A stretch of DNA of 11,920 nt. Origin: DATKYK01 sp034430255 (lineage in GTDB: Bacteria; Chloroflexota; Dehalococcoidia; E44-bin15). The stretch is taken from positions 1 to 11,920 of the forward strand of contig DAOUEU010000141.1 of assembly GCA_034430255.1 (NCBI GenBank), in the 5' to 3' direction. Below are positions 6,633 to 11,920 of the stretch, piece by piece. The stretch's first letter is position 1; every line of letters begins with the position of its first letter. The translations under genes and the position numbers were made by a program. Below the pieces are notes generated by a model. It saw only the letters and a list, made by a program, of their open reading frames with translations, ran no database searches and was not told the DNA's origin.

Positions 6633-8369
6633 CTATCTACCCGTCGCCTTGCCGGACTCCTCCAGCTTTTTAAGGATCATCAGCCATTGCTGATACAGGG
6701 ACTCGGGCTCCTCTTTCCCCGGCTCCTGCCACGGCCCGGGCAGGCCGAGGTCCTTGGCAATAATCTTGTAGCAGCTGTACACCTCGGTCACCCCTGAGTT
6801 GGCACCCACGTGCCACGAGGCGCCGGTGGCGTACAGGTTCTTTATCGGTGTGCGATGGTTCGCCAGCTCCGGCGTCGGCCGCTTGTCCTCTACCTGGTGG
6901 GTGACTCGGTCGAGGACACCTATCGACCCATCGGGCATGAGGTTCTTCATCCGCAGGTGGTCATACGGAGAGTTGTAGTCGCACCCGATGACGTTGTCCC
7001 ACGTCATATTGGGGGCATGCCTCTGCCACAGGGTCATCAGGTCCTCGGCATACTGCTTCTTTATGTCCAGCCACTCCCGCTCGGTGTGGGCGCTGGCTGG
7101 CGGGCCTAACTGCTCGTTGTTGGCGACGTGCTTGCCCGGGGGTGCGTAGGAGGGATCGGCCAGGCTGTGGCACCACACGGTGGGGCAGTAGTCATCCACG
7201 CTCGGAGGGAACTCGCCCAGCCTTGCGTAGTAGGACTCCCTGGCGATGTGCTCGATGTCGGGGTCCTCCGCCAGGCCGAGCCAAAATGTGTCATTGATGT
7301 CGGGGTTGAATGCGGCAGCCTCATACCTCGGCGCCTCATGGATGGCAAAGGTGTACCACATCAGGCAGCCAAATGATTTCTCCAGAATCTCGATGCGGCG
7401 GGCCAGCTTGTCATCGAGATTCTCCCTGCCGATGAGGTCGAAGCACAGCTGCTCCGGGTTGAGCGTGCTCACCACTATCTTGTTCGCCTTGATAACAGAG
7501 CCGTCGGTGAGCCTGATTCCCTTGGCCTCGCCGTTCTCGATGACTACCTTCTCCACCTCGGCTCCGAGGAAGAACTTGGCCCCATCGCGCACCAGTATCT
7601 TGTGTGCGGCATGGGCGACCTGGTGCGTCCCCCCTTTGCAGAAGGCGATGGACGGCATCATCGCCGCCAGGCCGAACGTCCACTGGCCCGCTCCCGGCTC
7701 GTTGGGGTCTATCGTACCGGAGAGCAGGAACCTCAGGTTGCAGTACTGGAGCTCCGGGCTCTCCCACAGCTCCCTGACATTCCGCGTGTGGCGACCGGCA
7801 AGCACCAGCGCATCCGGCTCCACCCCTGCCCCAACCTCTACCAGGCTCGGGTAAACGGCTATCTGCCTCTCGAGCACCTTGGGGTCGATCTTCTCCTCAT
7901 GGGGCACGAAGAAGTAGTCCATCTGCACGTGCTGGAACTCCCGGCTGAGCCACAGCTTCCTCAACCTGAGCCACTTCTCGGCATCCTTCTCCGAGAATCG
8001 GGCGATCTCCTTCGCCGTCCGTGTCTGGTCCATGTCGTATTTCTCGCTGTAGATGGCAAGGCAGTCCTGGTTCTTACGGAAGACGGCCCCGTCGCTGCAT
8101 ACGTGCTGCTCAAGCTGGGCACCGTAGTCCCAGAACTCGGGCCAGTCGCGCCACAGGGGGATGTAGTAGAACGGCAGCTGTATCGTGGCGTGGGTGTTGC
8201 CGCGGAAGCCGGGTGCCGCGGTCTCCTCGGTCGCCAGGCAGCCGCCGATCTCATGTCGTCTCTCAAAAATGCCCACGCTCATGCCGCCATACTTGATTAG
8301 GTACATCGCGAGGAACAGCGCCTTATTCCCGCCGCCGACTATCACCGCATCAAAGGTCTCATCGGGCAT
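6633..8369 (-). CDS. second CrtI-like FAD-dependent oxidoreductase, larger and GC-richer
   Basis: The 578-residue protein starts with AVIVGGGNKALFLAMYLIK: the GxGxxG motif reads G12-x-G14-x-x-A17, with alanine in place of the third glycine. IFERRHEIGGCL follows and would hold the FAD ribose. The C-terminus has NLYATGASWHVGANSG (511-526) and then a 35-residue Lys/Glu-rich tail. It is clearly a paralogue of its neighbour but about 90 residues longer. Its base composition looks GC-richer than the flanking genes (about 58% in a line counted by hand), with many long antisense open frames as a result; this may reflect a different history. ATG 8369 has a strong AAAGGAGG site on the minus strand. It is first in the operon and may be transcribed from the minus-strand promoter at 8886-8914. 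Confidence 0.82.
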   Translation of the reverse strand: MPDETFDAVIVGGGNKALFLAMYLIKYGGMSVGIFERRHEIGGCLATEETAAPGFRGNTHATIQLPFYYIPLWRDWPEFWDYGAQLEQHVCSDGAVFRKNQDCLAIYSEKYDMDQTRTAKEIARFSEKDAEKWLRLRKLWLSREFQHVQMDYFFVPHEEKIDPKVLERQIAVYPSLVEVGAGVEPDALVLAGRHTRNVRELWESPELQYCNLRFLLSGTIDPNEPGAGQWTFGLAAMMPSIAFCKGGTHQVAHAAHKILVRDGAKFFLGAEVEKVVIENGEAKGIRLTDGSVIKANKIVVSTLNPEQLCFDLIGRENLDDKLARRIEILEKSFGCLMWYTFAIHEAPRYEAAAFNPDINDTFWLGLAEDPDIEHIARESYYARLGEFPPSVDDYCPTVWCHSLADPSYAPPGKHVANNEQLGPPASAHTEREWLDIKKQYAEDLMTLWQRHAPNMTWDNVIGCDYNSPYDHLRMKNLMPDGSIGVLDRVTHQVEDKRPTPELANHRTPIKNLYATGASWHVGANSGVTEVYSCYKIIAKDLGLPGPWQEPGKEEPESLYQQWLMILKKLEESGKATGR

Positions 8370-8416
8370 TATAGCCTCCTTTATTTAAGTTGTAATCCCT
8401 CACTCTACATTCACTA

Positions 8417-8856
8417 TTACCACGACATCCCGATAGTGCAGCAGTCACCACCGCGAAGATAGATTTCAAGCAGCTCGACTGTGACTGGCCTGTTAAGGGT
8501 TTTCTCATAGACATGTTTTTAATGGTTAAGCGTGCATAGACAGTGGTTAGCAGTTGGCTCAATATCTAAAACTTTTATCAGCGTACATGCACAGCCTACC
8601 TTGACCACAAGAGTCGCGATATTACCCTATCCTGTTAGTGTTGATTGTCCTCTACTCGCAATATTTTTTACCTATCTCATGAACTTTAAGAAAGGCATCT
8701 ATGTCTGGGAGGAGGATTTTCACGCCCTTTTGTGCCATCAACCCTAACTCGAAAACCCGCACCCGCTACCGACTTCCTTAAAAACGATATCCGCTGACTT
8801 CTCATCAAGTTTATCAACGCATTGGCCAGCGGATCATACATCTTATCCAGTATCAT
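8417..8856 (-). pseudogene. decayed gene upstream of the FAD operon, unknown family
   Basis: Pieces of coherent protein follow one another on the minus strand, broken by frameshifts and stops. They are MILDKMYDPLANAL (from ATG 8856), then DKLDEKSADIVFKEVGSGCG, then MAQKGVKILLPDIDAFLKV up to a stop at 8652-8654. Next comes VKVGCACTLIKVLDIEPTAN, then NHCLC, an in-frame TAA, and YEKTLNRPVTVELLEIYLRG ending GGDCCTIGMSW at the TAA 8417-8419. The ending, with Cys-x-Cys, 'E..L.RPV.VELLE' and 'GGD.C', recalls small cysteine-containing families such as DUF6144 or ATC hydrolase, but I cannot name it. It has its own strong promoter and lies 47 bp ahead of the FAD operon. Confidence 0.5.
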
Positions 8857-8867
8857 CTCTGCATCAC

Positions 8868-8886
8868 TATTTCCAATGTGGAAGTA
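8868..8886. promoter_or_regulatory. putative MarR operator, site 2
   Basis: On the minus strand this reads TACTTCCACATTGGAAATA, which matches the MarR-promoter palindrome at most of its 19 positions. It directly follows and touches the -10 box of the minus-strand promoter, exactly as site 1 does at the MarR promoter. Fourteen columns are identical in all three sites. Confidence 0.6.
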
Positions 8887-8914
8887 TATTACAACCGAAA
8901 GTTCAAAAAGTCAA
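8886..8914 (-). promoter_or_regulatory. minus-strand promoter for the pseudogene and FAD operon
   Basis: On the minus strand TTGACT (8914-8909) is followed after exactly 17 bp by TAATAT (8891-8886). Transcription should begin near 8879, within the palindrome 8868-8886. It would read the decayed gene and then, unless terminated, the two flavoprotein genes. I see no terminator hairpin between 8417 and 8369. Confidence 0.65.
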
Positions 8915-8955
8915 GCCCTTTTAACGCCCTGATTCGCCATGGATATTTCAGGGTA

Positions 8956-8984
8956 TTGACATCTAGCTGGACGTATGATATATT
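8956..8984 (+). promoter_or_regulatory. promoter in repeat copy 2
   Basis: TTGACA at 8956-8961 and TATATT at 8979-8984 with a 17-bp spacer are identical to the MarR promoter boxes. It now points into a CaiB gene fragment, so its transcript has no intact product before the synthetase gene at 9615. Confidence 0.65.
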
Positions 8985-8999
8985 TCCATATTAGAAATA
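8981..8999. promoter_or_regulatory. putative MarR operator, site 3
   Basis: TATTTCCATATTAGAAATA is the same 19-bp palindrome as at 201-219, with both 6-bp arms unchanged and differences only in the centre. Conserved arms with a drifting centre are what selection for dimer binding would leave. Confidence 0.6.
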
Positions 9000-9016
9000 C
9001 TTTATCCCTCGAGCTA

Positions 9017-9031
9017 TGCTAGGGCCTAGCA
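9017..9031. repeat. perfect 15-bp palindrome at the repeat/CaiB junction
   Basis: TGCTAGG (9017-9023), a central G, and CCTAGCA (9025-9031) form a perfect inverted repeat. It lies 12 bp after the end of repeat copy 2 and just where the CaiB-like reading frame begins, so it may mark the rearrangement point. No T-run follows. Confidence 0.6.
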
Positions 9032-9343
9032 GTCATTACCGGCTATCCCGGGGGTAAGCCTTATTTCCTCGGCGGCGCCTCCGATGTTATAATGGGGATG
9101 AACCTCATCTTTGCTATTCTGACCGCTCCCGAGTACCGGCGGTGTAGCGGTAAGGGCCAGTTCATGGGCGTCTCCCAAATGGAGGTAGACGCTAATTTCT
9201 TGGGAGAGGCTATCATGTACTACTGCATGAACCAGAGAGAGTGGGACCAGCGCATGGGCAATCGGGATCCAGTGATGGTGCCCCACAATGTATATCGCTG
9301 CAAGGGTGAAGGTACGTTTGTAGCCATCGCTCTCTCATCAGAA
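9026..9343 (+). pseudogene. internal fragment of a CaiB/BaiF CoA-transferase gene
   Basis: The frame reads AVITGYPGGKPYFLGGASDV, MGMNLIFAILTAPEYRR, GKGQFMGVSQMEVDANFLGE and MGNRDPVMVPHNVYRCKGEG, then VAIALSSE. These are the central-domain signatures of type III CoA-transferases (the GKGQ-x-x-x-(V/L)SQ-x-E helix and the GNRDP-x-x-x-PH-x-V-Y-x-C-x-G strand). The N-terminal half with the catalytic Asp and the C-terminal third are missing, and a stop precedes it in frame at 9020-9022. It is a different paralogue from the intact CaiB at 842-2056, whose equivalent stretch reads SGNEPFYTAYQT. It is clearly non-functional. Confidence 0.8.
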
Positions 9344-9344
9344 A

Positions 9345-9431
9345 GATGCTGGCCTGGTGCTGGTTGCCAGCGGAGTGCGCAGCCCGGCAAGAGCTTTCAT
9401 TATAGGAGATATGGATAAGCATAATGTATGA
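9345..9431 (+). pseudogene. possible C-terminal scrap of an oxidoreductase
   Basis: Right after the CaiB fragment, in another frame, the sequence reads DAGLVLVASGVRSP and then ARAFIIGDMDK before a stop at 9429-9431. The ATGVRP-like and IIGD-like pieces recall the NAD(P)/FAD-binding end of enoate-reductase-type proteins with the middle deleted. The match is short and may be chance. Confidence 0.22.
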
Positions 9432-9490
9432 TGTGTATTGTCTCTGTACCCATGCCTTCAATACTTTAGGGCAATATGGGCGGTTTATAT

Positions 9491-9519
9491 GCCGCGGATT
9501 CGAGTCCCGCCCTCGGCAC
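9491..9519 (+). tRNA. 3' end fragment of a tRNA gene (possible attachment-site scar)
   Basis: GCGGA (9494-9498), the loop TTCGAGT (9499-9505) and CCCGC (9506-9510) form a T-arm with one A/C mismatch at the loop-closing pair. CCTCGGC plus A (9511-9518) would be the 3' acceptor strand, and a T-run follows. The matching 5' acceptor GCCGAGG is not found in the preceding 400 bp, and no canonical anticodon arm lies upstream, so only the 3' end is present. Such 3' fragments are left when integrative elements insert into tRNA genes. No integrase is in the window. Confidence 0.5.
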
Positions 9520-9614
9520 TTTTTTGACCTGTAGAGGCCTGTATCGCTGAAAATTGCGTGGCTTTTTAAGAAGTCACCCAAATATTTATTCCCTGTGCAA
9601 TTGTAAAGCTTAAA

Positions 9615-11090
9615 ATGACTTGGAATTCAGAGTTTGAGGCAGCCTTTAATCCCAAGACAGTGGCTGTAGTGGGGGCTTCCCGTAAAGCCCCTATATTTAT
9701 GGATTTTGTAGCCCTCCTCAAGAATGCCGGCTTCGCCGGTAACATCTACCCCATCAATCCCAAAGCGGTAGGTGAAGAGCTTCACGGTTTAAAGATCTAT
9801 CCCAATTTAACTTCAGTCCCTGAGCCTATCGACCTGGTCACCATTTCTGTTCCTGCACACGCGGTCTTCTCGGTACTCGAGGAGTGTATTGCTATAAATG
9901 CCAAGAACATTCAAATGTATACTGGTGGTTTCAAGGAAGCGGGCGATGAAGAGGGCATAGCGCTGGAGGAGAAACTTAAAGAGGTAGCAGAAAGAGGTGG
10001 GCTTCGCATCCTAGGGCCTAATTGCATGGGCATTCACGTTCCCGCCTACAGAAATACAACATGGATTACCTTTGATCCCAAACCGGGACCGGTAGCAATG
10101 CTCGCCCAAAGTGGTGGCCATGCTGGACAGTTTGTTTTCGATGCCCCTCGACACGGCATTTTCCTGAGCAAGGTTATTAGCTATGGCAATGCCGCAGTGC
10201 TCGACAGCACCGATTTACTGGAATACCTGGCAACCGACGCAGATACAGAGATAATCTGTATGTACATTGAGGGTGTCAAGGATGGGAAAAAGCTTACAGC
10301 TCTCATCAAGGAGATCAATAAAACCAAGCCAGTTATTATATGGAAGGGAGGATCAACCGAGAGCGGTGCAAGAACTGCTGCCTCCCATACAGGGGCGCTG
10401 GGTGGTGAGCTGGCAGTATGGGAGGCTTTCTTCAAACAGACAGGAGCCGTGCGGGTTGATAGCGGTGACCAGCTTCTCGACGTAGCCATGACATTCCGCT
10501 ACCTCCGCCCCTTGGGCGGAAACCGCATAGCACTGGTTAGCGGAGGAGGAGGGAACAGCGTTGCCGGTGCCGATTTGATTGCCAGGGCAGGGCTCGAAAT
10601 GCCCACCTTCGGCGACGAAACGCGTCAGGAACTGGCGAGCTTCATACCCCGCGAGGGGGCAATACTGAAGAACCCGATAGATATATCACAGACAATGGCA
10701 GACCTCTCTACACTGACGCGCTCTATCGAGTGCGCTACTGTCGATCCATCAATTGATGCCGTTATTCTCAACCTTTCTCCAGGATTATTCTACGTTAAGG
10801 CGGCAATGGACCCCACGTTACCAAAGTCTGCACTAAAGGAAGGGGCAGAGAAAGAAGCTAGGATAATTCTGGATCCTCTCATTGAGTTTGACCATGAAAA
10901 CCGCTACGGAAAACCCCTGATTATAGTATTCCATGAGGGACTGGCCCGTTTTCTCCCCGGACAAGAGGAGTCATTACGGCAGGGGTTGCTTAAGGAGGGG
11001 ATACCCGTCTACTACTCGCTGGAGCGGGCAAGCCGGGCCATAGGTAAGTTCACCCGCTACCACCAGTTCCACATGAAAACGGATGTGTAG
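9615..11090 (+). CDS. acyl-CoA synthetase (NDP-forming), alpha subunit
   Basis: This 491-residue protein has the CoA-binding domain at its N-terminus (FNPKTVAVVGASRK, 11-24), a succinyl-CoA-synthetase-like domain with RILGPNCMG (131-139) and LAQSGGHAG (163-171), and the phospho-His motif at AASHTGALGG with His258. The third domain (IALVSGGGGNSVAG onwards) ends near 490. This set converts acyl-CoA, phosphate and ADP to the acid, CoA and ATP, or the reverse. The ATP-grasp (beta) domain of fused 700-residue forms is missing, and no beta-subunit gene follows, so the partner must be elsewhere. ATG 9615 lacks a clear ribosome site; the family N-terminus supports it. It could harvest energy from the acyl-CoA pathway to its left, but it has a separate unit. 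Confidence 0.9.
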   Translation: MTWNSEFEAAFNPKTVAVVGASRKAPIFMDFVALLKNAGFAGNIYPINPKAVGEELHGLKIYPNLTSVPEPIDLVTISVPAHAVFSVLEECIAINAKNIQMYTGGFKEAGDEEGIALEEKLKEVAERGGLRILGPNCMGIHVPAYRNTTWITFDPKPGPVAMLAQSGGHAGQFVFDAPRHGIFLSKVISYGNAAVLDSTDLLEYLATDADTEIICMYIEGVKDGKKLTALIKEINKTKPVIIWKGGSTESGARTAASHTGALGGELAVWEAFFKQTGAVRVDSGDQLLDVAMTFRYLRPLGGNRIALVSGGGGNSVAGADLIARAGLEMPTFGDETRQELASFIPREGAILKNPIDISQTMADLSTLTRSIECATVDPSIDAVILNLSPGLFYVKAAMDPTLPKSALKEGAEKEARIILDPLIEFDHENRYGKPLIIVFHEGLARFLPGQEESLRQGLLKEGIPVYYSLERASRAIGKFTRYHQFHMKTDV

Positions 11091-11149
11091 CGCTCCACAT
11101 TAGCTAGTTCCACTACATTCAACCTCACGTAATAGTACCGGTCTATGTC

Positions 11150-11177
11150 TTTACCTCACCTTTACTTTTGTTATAGT
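11150..11177 (+). promoter_or_regulatory. promoter of the response-regulator operon
   Basis: TTTACC (11150-11155) and TATAGT (11172-11177) are 16 bp apart, a moderate match to the housekeeping consensus. Predicted transcription starts near 11184, only about 10 nt before the chosen ATG, giving a very short leader. Confidence 0.4.
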
Positions 11178-11192
11178 ATACTTTTAACGGAA

Positions 11193-11855
11193 ATGCGTAT
11201 CCTGATTACCGAGGACGAGAAGGACCTGGCGGATGCCCTGGCCAGAGGGCTGCGCCAGCAGGGCTATGCTGCCGATATCGCTTACGATGGCGAAGAAGCC
11301 CTTGTCATGGCAGAGGTGAACGACTACGACCTCATAATCCTCGACCTCAATCTGCCCAAGGTCGATGGTGTTGAGGTATGTAGAAGGATACGGGCCTCAG
11401 GTTCGCCTGTCGGCATCCTCATGCTGACTGCCCGCTCCAGCCTCGATGACCGGGTAAACGGCCTGGACGAGGGGGCGGACGATTACCTGGTTAAGCCGTT
11501 CCACTTCCCTGAGCTGCTGGCAAGGGTGCGCGCCATACTGCGCCGGGAGAGTGAGACGAGGCAGACCATTCTCAGGATAGGAGACCTGGTGCTCGACCCG
11601 AACGCCATTAAGGGCTATTTCAGAGGCTCGGAGATAGCGCTTACCATAAAGGAATTCGCCATCCTGGAGTATCTGATGCGCAACGCCGGCCGCGTCGTCA
11701 GCCAAGAGGAGATGCTGGAGCATGTTTGGAGTGAGGATGCCAACATGTTTACCCATACCGTCAAGGTCCACATCAAGAACATACGCAAGAAACTTAGCGC
11801 AGCCGGGGCGGGCGATTTGATATCAACAGTCAAGGGGAGGGGGTATATATTATGA
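11193..11855 (+). CDS. OmpR/PhoB-family response regulator
   Basis: The 220-residue protein has a receiver domain with the acidic pocket Glu7-Asp8, phospho-acceptor Asp51 (DLIILDLNLPKVDG), Thr79 and Lys101 (DDYLVKPF). A winged-helix DNA-binding domain follows (LTIKEFAILEYLMRN, SQEEMLEHVW, and the C-terminal VKGRGYIL hairpin). It works as the output half of a two-component system. I start it at ATG 11193 because MRILITEDE is the standard N-terminus; the upstream ATG at 11145 would add 16 residues encoded across the likely promoter. Its TGA overlaps the kinase ATG by ATGA, so the two are translationally coupled. The regulated genes are not evident. Confidence 0.93.
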   Translation: MRILITEDEKDLADALARGLRQQGYAADIAYDGEEALVMAEVNDYDLIILDLNLPKVDGVEVCRRIRASGSPVGILMLTARSSLDDRVNGLDEGADDYLVKPFHFPELLARVRAILRRESETRQTILRIGDLVLDPNAIKGYFRGSEIALTIKEFAILEYLMRNAGRVVSQEEMLEHVWSEDANMFTHTVKVHIKNIRKKLSAAGAGDLISTVKGRGYIL

Positions 11856-11920
11856 GAATGCCCGCATTTGCCAAGACGATACGCTTCAGGCTCACCATAT
11901 GGTACGTGGGGCTGCTGCTG
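11852..11920 (+). CDS. sensor histidine kinase, N-terminal part (runs off window)
   Basis: ATG 11852 overlaps the regulator's stop (ATGA) and has a strong GGGGAGGGGG site 10-19 bases upstream. The 23 visible codons read MRMPAFAKTIRFRL then TIWYVGLLL, the basic stretch and the start of the first membrane helix typical of kinases paired with OmpR-type regulators ('RFRLT.WY'). Sensor, HAMP and kinase domains lie beyond the window edge, so the assignment rests on this start and the gene order. Confidence 0.75.
   Translation, partial: MRMPAFAKTIRFRLTIWYVGLLL

Larger units (their letters stand above)
8915..9004 (+). repeat. promoter/operator repeat, copy 2
   Basis: This is the second copy of the sequence at 136-224. 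It keeps the -35 and -10 boxes and the palindrome, plus the first codons after the old ATG (8975), but diverges right after, and a stop follows at 9020-9022. The MarR gene itself is absent; instead the sequence runs into a CaiB fragment. It is a degraded duplicate of the MarR promoter region or a promoter carried in with lost DNA. Confidence 0.85.

Noticed and set aside
7246..8300. Long plus-strand open frames opposite the larger FAD oxidoreductase (7246-7854 and 7602-8300)
   Set aside because: They are antisense to a gene with clear FAD motifs and a strong ribosome site. Their composition is Arg/Pro/Ser-rich with no domain pattern, as expected for shadows in GC-rich DNA.
8532..8747. 71-residue plus-strand frame in the gap upstream of the FAD operon
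   Set aside because: It has no ribosome site and no recognisable pattern, and it is opposite the minus-strand pseudogene, which explains the sequence better.
9213..9581. Minus-strand open frame containing GRDSNPRHIN
   Set aside because: This string is the well-known spurious translation of the antisense of a tRNA T-arm; it supports the tRNA fragment instead.
9432..9614. Intact tRNA gene ending at 9518
   Set aside because: No 5' acceptor strand complementary to CCTCGGC and no 7-nt anticodon loop could be found upstream; only the T-arm and 3' acceptor strand are present.
8370..9614. Transposase, integrase or insertion-sequence ends
   Set aside because: No transposase or recombinase motif was seen on either strand, and the repeats found are promoter copies or short palindromes rather than IS termini.
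11145..11192. N-terminal extension of the response regulator from ATG 11145
   Set aside because: It would place 16 atypical residues before the canonical MRILITEDE start, and the DNA holds promoter-like boxes.

Overview
The window reads as a piece of an anaerobic bacterial genome centred on CoA-thioester chemistry. The mix of an archaeal-style thiolase / Zn-ribbon OB-fold (DUF35) / HMG-CoA-synthase-like trio, CaiB-type enzymes, CrtI-like flavoproteins and an NDP-forming acyl-CoA synthetase alpha subunit would fit an uncultivated Chloroflexota (Dehalococcoidia-like) or a similar anaerobe. That placement is inference; there is no marker gene here.

Left arm (195-4759, + strand): a MarR repressor with a near-consensus promoter and an overlapping 19-bp palindrome, then an alpha-methylacyl-CoA-racemase-type CaiB protein, then a tightly coupled trio (DUF35 protein, SCP2-type thiolase, HMG-CoA-synthase-like protein). 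The last protein has lost all three HMG-CoA-synthase catalytic residues (Glu, Cys, His). Racemase plus SCP2-type thiolase is the pair used elsewhere to degrade 2-methyl-branched acyl-CoAs, so a branched-chain or isoprenoid acid pathway is a reasonable guess.

Middle (4763-8369, - strand): an operon of two CrtI-like FAD oxidoreductases. Downstream, in what looks like empty DNA, lie remnants of a CoA-transferase subunit A and probably of a third CrtI-like protein.

Decayed zone (8417-9520): a broken minus-strand gene with its own strong promoter, a second copy of the MarR promoter/operator (about 88% identical over 74 bp), an internal fragment of another CaiB gene, a perfect 15-bp palindrome at the junction, and what looks like the 3' end of a tRNA gene. 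The same 19-bp palindrome sits at the transcription start of three promoters (MarR, the minus-strand pseudogene upstream of the FAD operon, and the CaiB remnant). This suggests one MarR regulon covering both arms.

Right arm (9615-11920, + strand): a stand-alone acyl-CoA synthetase (NDP-forming) alpha subunit without its ATP-grasp partner, then an OmpR/PhoB-type response regulator overlapping the start of a sensor histidine kinase that runs off the window.
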